Source: Thermoplasmatota archaeon
Lineage (GTDB): Archaea > Thermoplasmatota > Thermoplasmata > Thermoplasmatales > GCA-001856825
Direction of reading: 5' to 3'
Length of the DNA stretch: 19,512 nucleotides
NCBI GenBank assembly: GCA_023379555.1
Contig: JAMCQR010000002.1
Location: forward strand, 1-19,512
Shown here one piece after another: positions 7,622-14,193 of this stretch (position 1 is its first letter; each line of letters starts with the position of its first letter). Both the position numbers and the translations under genes were made by a program. The notes beneath the pieces are model-generated. The model searched no databases and was not told the origin of the DNA. It saw only the letters and a program-made list of their open reading frames with translations.

Positions 7622-8167
7622 TTATAACTCTTGGTCCGGTGTGGCTGATTTTGATTGTCCATTAATTGTCATGTCTGTCTTTATAACCATTTTAGCATTT
7701 TGAAAATCAGATTGGAACGCTTCTTTTAGTGCGAAAATGAACATCCTCTCTCTCTTCATACTATATAGGGCGAATACTACTCCTACAACTCCTCCGGCAA
7801 TGGACAACGATAGAATGACGTGTCCTACCAGACCAGTAGTTGTGAAGAGAGCAAGAATTTCCATTATTGCACCAACTATTCCAGTCAAGATTGAGTACAT
7901 GAAGAAAATAAGAGTGGAAACTCCAGACTCAAATCTTTTGACAAGTATTAGCTCTGCAAGCATCTTGTCATATTCGACAAATTTTTCATAAAGTGTCACT
8001 TCTTCCTTTAGAGTCTGATGGCTCTTCACATGGTCGTCGATATCCTTTCTTTTTAACCACACTTCATTAGAGACTCCCTTGATTTCCCATGTTTGATCTA
8101 TTCCATACCTCTTCCCTATTTGCTTTATCAAGAAATTGTTGACGGATGCCCTGTTAAGTGGAGACAT
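7622..8167 (-). CDS. Two-TM membrane protein of unknown function between the AhpD-like paralogs
   Basis: The 181-residue protein has an N-terminal soluble part (1-80) with a charged, probably helical or coiled stretch (DDHVKSHQTLKEEVTLYEKF, 44-63), then a hairpin of two transmembrane helices (about 83-108 and 112-136, the second Gly-rich: SIAGGVVGVVFALYSM). A hydrophilic C-terminal tail of about 45 residues follows. The basic residues after the second helix suggest both ends are cytoplasmic. The start is ATG 8167, 13 bases after the stop of paralog B, so the two are very likely co-transcribed. I do not recognise a family. Its position between two degenerate AhpD-like proteins suggests it could tether or report to them. 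Confidence 0.75.
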   Translation of the reverse strand: MSPLNRASVNNFLIKQIGKRYGIDQTWEIKGVSNEVWLKRKDIDDHVKSHQTLKEEVTLYEKFVEYDKMLAELILVKRFESGVSTLIFFMYSILTGIVGAIMEILALFTTTGLVGHVILSLSIAGGVVGVVFALYSMKRERMFIFALKEAFQSDFQNAKMVIKTDMTINGQSKSATPDQEL

Positions 8168-8180
8168 TTTCTGCAGGTTT

Positions 8181-8906
8181 TTAACTTTTTAAGTTCTTTA
8201 GAATTTCCAACCCATTTACATAGGCTCTGTTACCACTCAAGAATCTGACTGTTGTCAGAACGTCCTCTGCTTCTTCTCTGTTACCTCCATTCTTAAAGAA
8301 CTGGTTCAGATATACCTTCTGGCACTCTCTATCCCTTATCGAAGCACTCACACCCAGCGCGATAGCATAAACGTCCTTGTTGTGGATTTTAAGAGGATTA
8401 AGCATTACCTTCTTTTCCCTCAAATGCTCTTTCAAGAGATTGGTTGAAAACTGAGACGCCGCCTTGACTCGCCCCGGAACCATTCCACTCTTTTTTTGAA
8501 GATCGTTCAAAATTGTAATCACTTCTGGGCTCTCTACCTGCTCCTTTGGGAGTTCCCCGAATACATTGATCATTTCATAGGCCGAATCAAGTGTGGATGA
8601 CATTAGTACCATCTTTGTTACCCTCATTGCATCGAGTATTTCAAGTGGCTCAATTCCGAATCTCTTTGCTAACTTAAAGTGAATGGCGACTGACTCCTTT
8701 GGCCCGTTTGCCAGGGCAACAGAGATTGCAATTAGAACCCTTGTTTTCAGTGCAAGACTCGTCCTTCCAAGATAAAGAGTTTTGTTCTGGAGGAACTGTT
8801 CCATTGCAGAATTCTCATCTATTCCAAAAAGCAACTCTATGACTTGAGGCATTTCTCCTAACGCTTGGTCTGCAAACTTCTTTACTTCTTCGTAGTTAGA
8901 ACTCAT
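8181..8906 (-). CDS. Two-domain AhpD-like protein lacking the CxxC (paralog B)
   Basis: The 241-residue protein is the first gene of the minus-strand group. As in paralog A, repeat one (LIAISVALANGPKESVAIHF, 58-77) has S72 where the second cysteine should be and retains H76, and lacks the relay Glu (KTR instead of KE). Repeat two (LGVSASIRDRECQKVYLNQF) keeps C195 with Tyr199 in place of His. The central block SQFSTNLLKEHLREKKVMLN (151-170) and the C-terminal SGNRAYVNGLEILKNL match paralog A closely, so the two arose by gene duplication after the internal domain duplication. The start is ATG 8906, with GGAATGAT just upstream and a 7-bp inverted repeat overlapping this site. A structural, sensory or scaffold role is more likely than catalysis. 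Confidence 0.82.
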   Translation of the reverse strand: MSSNYEEVKKFADQALGEMPQVIELLFGIDENSAMEQFLQNKTLYLGRTSLALKTRVLIAISVALANGPKESVAIHFKLAKRFGIEPLEILDAMRVTKMVLMSSTLDSAYEMINVFGELPKEQVESPEVITILNDLQKKSGMVPGRVKAASQFSTNLLKEHLREKKVMLNPLKIHNKDVYAIALGVSASIRDRECQKVYLNQFFKNGGNREEAEDVLTTVRFLSGNRAYVNGLEILKNLKS

Positions 8907-8909
8907 ATC

Positions 8910-8927
8910 ATTCCATGTCTATGGAAT
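8910..8927. promoter_or_regulatory. Inverted repeat immediately before the paralog B start codon
   Basis: ATTCCAT-gtct-ATGGAAT has perfect 7-bp arms and lies 4-21 bases upstream of ATG 8906. On the minus strand it overlaps the probable ribosome site. It could be an operator or an RNA hairpin that masks the start. A weaker repeat, CAAATT-acgca-AATTTG, lies further upstream at 8966-8982. Confidence 0.4.
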
Positions 8928-9102
8928 TGAAAATAGTTGCACACAATTATTTGAAATAAAGTACCCAAATTACGCAAATTTGAGCTCATGTCTTATGAGA
9001 AATTCTAGAAGAGAAGAATGTCATAGAGGTATCTCCGATTTTCTGTCATCTTCTCAACTGAACTCTGATAGTACAGAATTACCAGGTTGAGCGTGCAATG
9101 AG

Positions 9103-9455
9103 TCACTGATGATAATGCCAAATTTTAGGTACGATCTCAGAGATTGTATTGCCCTCTATAGGTAAAATTTCAATCCCTGCTTTTGTGAAATCCTCTACTG
9201 CCCTTGGCCCGATATGTACAGCAATGATGGCATCGGGTTTTAGGTCTAAGACCTTTCCGTGGATGGATGCTGCCTTACCTTTCTCTTCTTCAGTTCTGTT
9301 TTCCTCATGGGGGCCATCTCCCTGTACAAATTTCAATGACTTAATTTCACCATCTGCAACTTCTACAATGGCTAAGTAAGAGGAGCACGACCAAAATGTG
9401 ACGAAATCGTGGAATATTCATTATTTCTCTCCAGAACTGGTACAATTACTCTTAT
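9103..9455 (-). pseudogene. NifX/NifB-type (dinitrogenase Fe-Mo cofactor family) gene with lost start and one frameshift
   Basis: The 3' frame (from about 9378 to TGA 9103) encodes YLAIVEVADGEIKSLKFVQG, then LDLKPDAIIAVHIGPRAVED and a typical C-terminus ending IWHYHQ, a good match to the small NifX/MTH1175-like domain, which binds Fe-S or Fe-Mo clusters in nitrogenase assembly and, in archaea without nitrogenase, has unknown roles. The family N-terminus, including the hallmark SSHFGRAP, is present upstream but in another frame (9455-9381) that ends at TAG 9374-9372. A net one-base loss or two-base gain near 9376-9381 explains the break. The codon where the start belongs is ATA (9455-9453), four bases after a GAGG ribosome site, so the ATG also seems mutated. 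A TTG at 9336 would yield only a truncated domain. Confidence 0.78.
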
Positions 9456-9724
9456 GATTCCTCATTAAATAACCGTACTTAAAGGGGCTCTGATTTCTAG
9501 TTAGACTAGCGGAAGGTTTCAAATGAGGCAAGATAATAACATAGGAGACACTGCGAATGTTTCTCAAGTCTTGATTGTATCTTATTTTAGATCAAACTGC
9601 ACACATTGATGAATGTAGAGTTTCTAACTATTCCCACCAGCCGTTTTTGTTACAAAAAAGATCATTCGCAATTTCATTCTCTTTCGCTTTAACAATTCAA
9701 ACTTCGATAGAAATTTGGCAGCTG
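9456..9724. other. Intergenic region with small palindromes
   Basis: This AT-rich stretch lies between the NifX-type remnant and the 3' end of the B12-binding radical SAM gene. It contains CTAGT-tag-ACTAG near 9499-9511 and the 15-bp palindrome TTTTTGT-t-ACAAAAA at 9644-9658. On the minus strand the latter supplies a T-run after the radical SAM operon, so it may act as its terminator. No credible gene is present. Confidence 0.3.
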
Positions 9725-11197
9725 TCAGGGGTCATTGCCACGAGCAAGAATATCTGGGTTCATCTGTTGACCTTCCACCGATACAACTGCTTCTTGGACC
9801 TGATTGGACAAAATATCCCTCTGTCTGAAAGCGACCATAGCCTTGGAGTAATATGGGATTATTCTTTTGAATATGAAACCGTGATCTCTCAGTAAGTCGT
9901 TCAAAAGATAAGTTGGCCTTAGATAGAAATATGCATATGCCTTTCCTAGCCATCCAAGAATTTTCTTGTCACTGAAATTCTTCAAGTTCATGACCGGGTT
10001 GAGTGTTGTGTACTTCTTCCAGTCCATAGTCCTGATGAGATTGTTGGATTTAGCCAGTTCCCACAGCCGAGTTCCGGGATATGGAGTAGCTATGGTGAAT
10101 TGAGCGATTTTTACTTTGACCTTCTTGGAGAACTTTATGGTGTTTCTCACCTCTTCTGCAGTATCGTAGGGGAATCCTATTATGAAAGAGCCGAGAGTGT
10201 GCAATCCTGCTGCATTACCCTTCCTAACGGAATCGATAGCCTGCTGCAGCTTTATTCCCTTGCCTATGAAATCCAGCGTTTTCTGGTTCCCCGATTCTAT
10301 ACCAAAGTAGATCGTATGTGCACCAGAATCCTTCATCGCCTTTGCAATCTCGTCGTTGAAGAGGTTTACCCTCGCTGATCCAGACCACTTTATATCCAGT
10401 TTCTCAGCCTTTATGTTGTTGGATATCTCTACTGCCCTCTTCATGTTCAGAGTGAAGGTGTCGTCCAAGAACTCTATTTCGTGGATACCATATTCATACA
10501 CGAGTCTTCTTAGCTCTGTCATTACCCTCTCAGTGCTATGACCTCGCCAAATCTTTCCAAATTGAAGGGATGAAGAACAGAAGATGCAGTTATAAGGACA
10601 CCCTCTAGATGTCATGAGGGTCCCGAATCTTTTTGTTCCAGCCGTGTACTTGTCCATTGGAAGGAGGTCCAGGGCTGGGAGAGGTATGTTATCCACGTCC
10701 CTTATTAGTTGTTCTGGCGGGGTCACGACAATCTTTCCTGAATTACGAAAAGATATCCCCTTGACGTCCTCAATTTCCTTTTTCCCTATAAAATAAAGCA
10801 AAAGGTTAGAGAAAATAGTTTCACCCTCTCCTGCAACCGTAAAATCGATGTACGGAGACTCCCTCAGAGTTTCTTCTTGCGTAAATGTGACGTGTGGTCC
10901 TCCGATTATTATCTTCACTTCCTCGTTATGATTCTTAGCGATCTCTGCAACTTTGTAGGCATCCGGTATCATGGAAGTTGTAGCTGTCATTCCGATAAGA
11001 TCTGGATCGAACTTTCGAATCTGACCTTTTACATCTTCAAACGTATAGTCCATTGCTATGGAATCTATTATCCTTACCTCATCTCCGTAATTTCTTGCAA
11101 TCGATGCAAGATAGGCAAGACCTAGAGGCGGTCCCGTCACCCCTATGACAGACTTTATCACCGAATCAGTTGGTGGGGACAGTAGCAATATCTTCAT
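9725..11197 (-). CDS. B12-binding-domain radical SAM protein
   Basis: The 490-residue protein has an N-terminal cobalamin-binding Rossmann domain (from MKILLLSPP; FDPDLIGMTA and IIIGGPHVTF blocks) and a radical SAM domain with RGCPYNCIFCSS, the CxxxCxxC cluster ligands at C200, C204 and C207, followed by EIEFLDDTFTLN, a GIESG motif and FIIGFPYDT. Such enzymes methylate unactivated carbons, form C-C bonds or close rings, for example in lipid (GrsA/GrsB-type GDGT ring synthases), cofactor and peptide maturation. The exact reaction cannot be read here. ATG 11197 is preferred, because it starts exactly at the first conserved strand; a GTG eight codons upstream (11221) is the alternative. The start overlaps the end of the SPASM gene by 32 bases, showing translational coupling. 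Confidence 0.88.
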   Translation of the reverse strand: MKILLLSPPTDSVIKSVIGVTGPPLGLAYLASIARNYGDEVRIIDSIAMDYTFEDVKGQIRKFDPDLIGMTATTSMIPDAYKVAEIAKNHNEEVKIIIGGPHVTFTQEETLRESPYIDFTVAGEGETIFSNLLLYFIGKKEIEDVKGISFRNSGKIVVTPPEQLIRDVDNIPLPALDLLPMDKYTAGTKRFGTLMTSRGCPYNCIFCSSSLQFGKIWRGHSTERVMTELRRLVYEYGIHEIEFLDDTFTLNMKRAVEISNNIKAEKLDIKWSGSARVNLFNDEIAKAMKDSGAHTIYFGIESGNQKTLDFIGKGIKLQQAIDSVRKGNAAGLHTLGSFIIGFPYDTAEEVRNTIKFSKKVKVKIAQFTIATPYPGTRLWELAKSNNLIRTMDWKKYTTLNPVMNLKNFSDKKILGWLGKAYAYFYLRPTYLLNDLLRDHGFIFKRIIPYYSKAMVAFRQRDILSNQVQEAVVSVEGQQMNPDILARGNDP

Positions 11198-12698
11198 CTT
11201 TGATACCCACTTGTTCTTCACCGGACAGCCTGATCACTACTTCCTCGTACGCCTTTTCATTGAGCACACAACCCGGATCCGACTGCATGTAGTCTCCGAA
11301 ATAACCGTATGCCCGTGCCCTGCATCCTCCGCAGGAATATTTGAAGGGACATGTTCCACAGACCCCCTCTAATCCATCCCTGCTTCTCAGGTCTTGGAGA
11401 ACCTTTGAATTTCTCCAGATCTCGTTGAAATCCCCCTTGAGAACATTTCCAACCTTTATAGGTAGGAAAACGCATGGTTCGAGATCTCCATTGTCTTCTA
11501 AAGCAGCGTAAATTCTTCCCGCTCCGCATCCCCCAAGGAATTCTGCCATCGCGATTCCGTTAGAACCAGCGTCCATTGGTACAAAGTGGGTAGGTGAGTA
11601 TGTTTTACCCGTACCATCCAATATCTTGTTTATTCCGATTCTCGAGTATTCTGGGGAAGTTGAGTATATTTCTGGTCCTAGTTTTGCCTGCCATTTATCA
11701 TAGAGGAACGTCAGGAGGTCTTCCCTTTCCTTCGGCGAGAGGTCTTCGTTGATTATACCCTTACCCCTCCCGGTCGGAACAAAATTGAAGACGATGAACC
11801 TCTTTACTTTTAGACTGATGGCGAGGTCAAGCATTTTATCCATGTTCTTGTAATTGTATTTTGTCGCAGTGGTTGCTATCGCATTATCAAAGACCCCCTT
11901 TTCTACGACGTTCTTTATGCCCTCTACCGTTCTTTCCCAGGCCATCTGCTGACCCCTGAATTCGTTGTGAATTGCAGGATCGGCAGAATCCAGACTTACC
12001 TCAATGTACTTTATGCCTACCTCTGCAAGTCTGTTCACTACGCTCTTGGTTAGCAACGTTCCATTTGTTGCAATAGTCGTATAGATGCCTTTGCTCGAAG
12101 CATACTCCGCGATCTTCCAAAAGTCCGGGCTCATCAGAGGTTCTCCTCCTGAAAAGGCGATCATGGTTACTCCTGCCTTGTCAAATTTGTCAATGACCTG
12201 CAATTTTTGCTCCAAGGTCATTTCATCATGACTCTTGACGCCTGCATTTGCGTAACAGTGTTTACAATGCAAATTACAAAGTTTGGTTGTATTCCATACA
12301 ATCATTAAAGGTGCGTCAAATATCTGTGGTTTGGTTATCCCGTACTTTGCTACGCTCCTCAACGTTAGAGCGACTCCTTTTCTGACATATTTTTCTTTCA
12401 GAGCTCCCTTTATGATTTCCATATTTTCTATGTGAAATGTTTTCATTCCCCTCTTCAGTGCGGCCTCCAAAACCTTGGATTGGGTGGATTCTTTCACGTT
12501 TCGAGTGCTTTCCACTCCTGCGAACACTCCAAGGATGTGCTCAAATTTCTTTTGCTCAGTCATCCTTGTCATAATCCATCTCGCAAATCTGTTGTCGACT
12601 ATCTTCTGAAACTGAGCAACGAGTTCAGTCGAGTCAGGAAGCTTTTCAGACCCGTAGAAATTGACCCCAAAACTTTCGTTCTTTGGTTCGGGAGTCAC
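11166..12698 (-). CDS. Radical SAM protein with C-terminal SPASM domain
   Basis: The 510-residue protein has a ~130-residue N-terminal extension with no family I recognise, a radical SAM domain with KLCNLHCKHCYANAG (cluster ligands C141, C145, C148; SAM-binding GGEP at 184-187), and a SPASM domain with auxiliary Fe-S cysteines C391, C409, C447, C450, C456, C459 and C477, spaced as in the canonical SPASM pattern. SPASM enzymes include PqqE, MftC, anaerobic sulfatase maturases and heme-pathway enzymes AhbD/NirJ. The start is GTG 12698: an in-frame TGA two codons upstream excludes a longer protein, and GGAGG lies ten bases before it. The GTG shares its first base with the TAG of a 30-codon frame, and its 3' end overlaps the next radical SAM gene. 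Confidence 0.9.
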   Translation of the reverse strand: MTPEPKNESFGVNFYGSEKLPDSTELVAQFQKIVDNRFARWIMTRMTEQKKFEHILGVFAGVESTRNVKESTQSKVLEAALKRGMKTFHIENMEIIKGALKEKYVRKGVALTLRSVAKYGITKPQIFDAPLMIVWNTTKLCNLHCKHCYANAGVKSHDEMTLEQKLQVIDKFDKAGVTMIAFSGGEPLMSPDFWKIAEYASSKGIYTTIATNGTLLTKSVVNRLAEVGIKYIEVSLDSADPAIHNEFRGQQMAWERTVEGIKNVVEKGVFDNAIATTATKYNYKNMDKMLDLAISLKVKRFIVFNFVPTGRGKGIINEDLSPKEREDLLTFLYDKWQAKLGPEIYSTSPEYSRIGINKILDGTGKTYSPTHFVPMDAGSNGIAMAEFLGGCGAGRIYAALEDNGDLEPCVFLPIKVGNVLKGDFNEIWRNSKVLQDLRSRDGLEGVCGTCPFKYSCGGCRARAYGYFGDYMQSDPGCVLNEKAYEEVVIRLSGEEQVGIKDEDIATVPTN

Positions 12699-12790
12699 TA
12701 GTCATCCGCCTCCATCTTCTTCAGCAGTACGTGTTGTCGATAAAGTATGATTTTAAAGGTATCATCGCTGACTATTTCGTAGTTAGCCAT
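12698..12790 (-). CDS. 30-aa small ORF overlapping the SPASM gene start (possible peptide substrate or coupling leader)
   Basis: A frame of 30 codons begins with ATG 12790 (MANYEIVSDDTFKIILYRQH) and ends KKMEADD with TAG 12700-12698, whose last base is the first base of the GTG of the radical SAM/SPASM gene. The SPASM ribosome site (GGAGG) lies inside this frame. An acidic N-terminal part, a hydrophobic-basic middle with Tyr, Lys and His, and a charged tail are compatible with a short precursor peptide. PqqA and MftA are similar in size and position relative to their SPASM enzymes. No sequence similarity to those is claimed, and no cysteine is present. Alternatively it is only a leader whose translation raises expression of the downstream gene. 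Confidence 0.5.
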   Translation of the reverse strand: MANYEIVSDDTFKIILYRQHVLLKKMEADD

Positions 12791-12822
12791 GAATGATACA
12801 TTATCTAATATCTACTAATTAC

Positions 12823-12885
12823 TTGTAGGCAAATCATTGACTCTTCGAAGTAAAGATGGCACAATAATTGTGCTGCTGCCTACAA
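12823..12885. promoter_or_regulatory. Nested inverted repeats upstream of the radical SAM operon
   Basis: Outer arms TTGTAGGCA (12823-12831) and TGCCTACAA (12877-12885) are perfect 9-bp complements. Nested inside is the 15-bp palindrome GCACAAT-a-ATTGTGC (12859-12873). The group lies 33-95 bases before the small-ORF start and ends at the Lrp-like regulator stop (12887). The inner repeat suits a dimeric regulator such as Lrp/AsnC; the outer repeat could form a stem in RNA. Confidence 0.5.
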
Positions 12886-12886
12886 A

Positions 12887-13321
12887 TCACAGAGGGGTAT
12901 CGAGTATGACTTCGAATTCAACATCCTGAACTTTAAAATCAGGGAAGGTCTTCATAGCGTACAGCCTGACTTCATTGCACTCTTTCCCGACGGCCTCTAT
13001 ATGGAAACGCCTCATTCCGGTTGTAATGATGAGCCTCTTGAACATATTGTTTGATTTGACAAACGATATGAAGCGGTCTATGTTTTCAGCGGAAACATTA
13101 AGACTAATCATTGCTCGGCATCCTAATCCAATTTCCGTATATTTGATGTCTGCCTTGCAAGCTTTGATGATGCCCCTTTCCTTCAAGTGGATGATCCTGT
13201 CTCTAATGTTCCACATGTTCTTATTCAGCTTATCTGCGACTTCTCTATAACCTAGGTTGCAGTTTTCTTCCAAAAGATCTAAAATCTTTAAGTCCAAGGC
13301 ATCTGGTTGGAATTTTCGCAC
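12887..13321 (-). CDS. Lrp/AsnC-family transcription regulator
   Basis: The 144-residue protein has an N-terminal winged helix-turn-helix (LDLKILDLLEENCNLGYREV, then WNIRDRIIHLKERGIIKACK; residues 9-58) and a C-terminal RAM-like ligand/oligomer domain (about 68-144, with GLGCRAMISLNVSAEN and RLIITTGMRRFHIEAVG). Lrp/AsnC proteins form dimers or octamers, bind short palindromes and respond to amino acids or related metabolites. AhbA/AhbB siroheme decarboxylase subunits share this fold but are usually longer. The start is GTG 13321; a TATA-like ATATTTAATATAT (13341-13353) is centred about 26 bases upstream, pointing to a leaderless transcript. It lies 97 bases upstream of the radical SAM operon on the same strand, so it is a candidate local regulator. 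Confidence 0.88.
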   Translation of the reverse strand: MRKFQPDALDLKILDLLEENCNLGYREVADKLNKNMWNIRDRIIHLKERGIIKACKADIKYTEIGLGCRAMISLNVSAENIDRFISFVKSNNMFKRLIITTGMRRFHIEAVGKECNEVRLYAMKTFPDFKVQDVEFEVILDTPL

Positions 13322-13353
13322 TTTTTTAAATAACGACTTGATATTTAATATAT

Positions 13354-13740
13354 CTAGATTGGAAATTTCAGTATCTCTCTTAACTTCTCAGCGACCTGTG
13401 TCTTTGTACTGGTAATCGGAACTTTGTTCCCGGGAGGATACTTCTGCTCATCGGTTCTAGTCTTTACCAGTCCCACCTCCCTCGCCTTCTCAAAAGCTAT
13501 TGGAATATATCCGCCACCAAAAAAACCTTGGGAGGGGCCTTTGAAGGGCAGGTACTCTCCAGTCCCTTGGAAGATAAATGGCTCTCCATAGATTAAGTTG
13601 GATTAACTCAGGTAATAGGTGTAACTCGATGTTTGCGAAAATGTTCTTTGATCTCATCCTCCTTCTTTCGACCCCTTATCTACGAGCACGCAAATAGCGG
13701 TCATTACCTGAAAGTCTTTGATGGAAGTTATACCAGTTTC
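13354..13740 (-). pseudogene. Decayed coding sequence of unknown family
   Basis: The minus strand has a coding-like segment of about 83 codons ending at TAG 13356-13354. It reads LIYGEPFIFQGTGEYLPFKG, then FFGGGYIPIAFEKAREVGLV and ends EKLREILKFPI. It has no usable start, and an in-frame TAA sits at 13605-13603. Just upstream, in other frames, an AGGAGG-ATG at about 13660 opens RSKNIFANIELHLLPELIQ, and before it KYSTETGITSIKDFQVMTAI also looks protein-like. These pieces probably belong to one gene broken by frameshifts. I do not recognise the family. TATA-like ATATATAAAG near 13829-13838 may be the old promoter. Confidence 0.45.
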
Positions 13741-13886
13741 AGTGCTGTATTTTGAAAAGGAAATATCTATGTCTTAACTACGGAGAGGGCGTTAATAATA
13801 TATAATTGTCATTTTTTAATATTTCTTTATATATCGGTTGGATGAAGGGAGCTGATTGGAGACAGCGCATTAAACTTATTTTGCTA

Positions 13887-13971
13887 TGCGGGGGAGGGGA
13901 TTTGAACCCCCGAATCCCTACGGAACCAGATCTTAAGTCTGGTACCTTTAACCTGGCTCGGCAACCCCCGC
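13887..13971 (-). tRNA. tRNA-Leu (anticodon UAA)
   Basis: On the minus strand the acceptor GCGGGGG (from 13971) pairs with CCCCCGC ending at 13888, and A at 13887 is the discriminator base expected for leucine tRNAs. The anticodon stem CCAGA / TCTGG encloses the loop CTTAAGA, giving anticodon TAA. A long variable arm (TTCCGTAGGGATTC region) and the T-arm GGGGG-TTCAAAT-CCCCT confirm a class II tRNA. No intron is apparent and no CCA is encoded. Confidence 0.95.
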
Positions 13972-14145
13972 ATTGGGGCAAATGTTTCTTCTGAATTTAA
14001 CTTCTTGCGCATTACTACATAGTTTTGATTTCGCGGTGCCAAAAAAATTGAGGTTTCACTCCAATAATTAAGGAATCTAGGCCATAATGTGGAGGAAAAT
14101 TGCCGTTTCCATGCATTCAAGAACTAGAACTAGTATAAGTTGGGA

Positions 14146-14161
14146 TGCACGTGTACGTGCA
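14146..14161. promoter_or_regulatory. Palindrome in the cupredoxin promoter
   Basis: TGCACGT-gt-ACGTGCA has perfect 7-bp arms. It lies just after a TATA-like element (AGTATAAG, about 14131-14138) and 32-48 bases before the preferred ATG 14194, where the transcription start is expected. The GC-rich palindrome stands out from its AT-rich surroundings and is well placed for a repressor. Confidence 0.5.
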
Positions 14162-14193
14162 CGATAAAAGATACCCAACGATGTAATTCTTTA

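Noticed and set aside
9575..9895. 106-codon plus-strand frame
   Set aside because: Its second half lies antisense to the well-supported B12-binding radical SAM gene, and the first half has no protein-like features.
9725..11197. Firm assignment as a GDGT ring synthase (Grs)
   Set aside because: Domain order and length agree, but no residue visible here separates Grs from other B12-binding radical SAM proteins.
11166..12698. Assignment as a heme-pathway enzyme (AhbC/AhbD)
   Set aside because: The protein is longer than those enzymes, no other heme genes are nearby, and the Lrp-like gene is a normal regulator rather than AhbA/AhbB.
12823..12885. CRISPR-like or insertion-end interpretation of the nested repeats
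   Set aside because: There are only two outer copies in inverted order, no spacer series and no transposase nearby; a regulatory role fits better.
14140..14193. Upstream ATG for the cupredoxin
   Set aside because: The added residues are Cys/Thr-rich, come from the promoter palindrome and would precede the probable transcription start.
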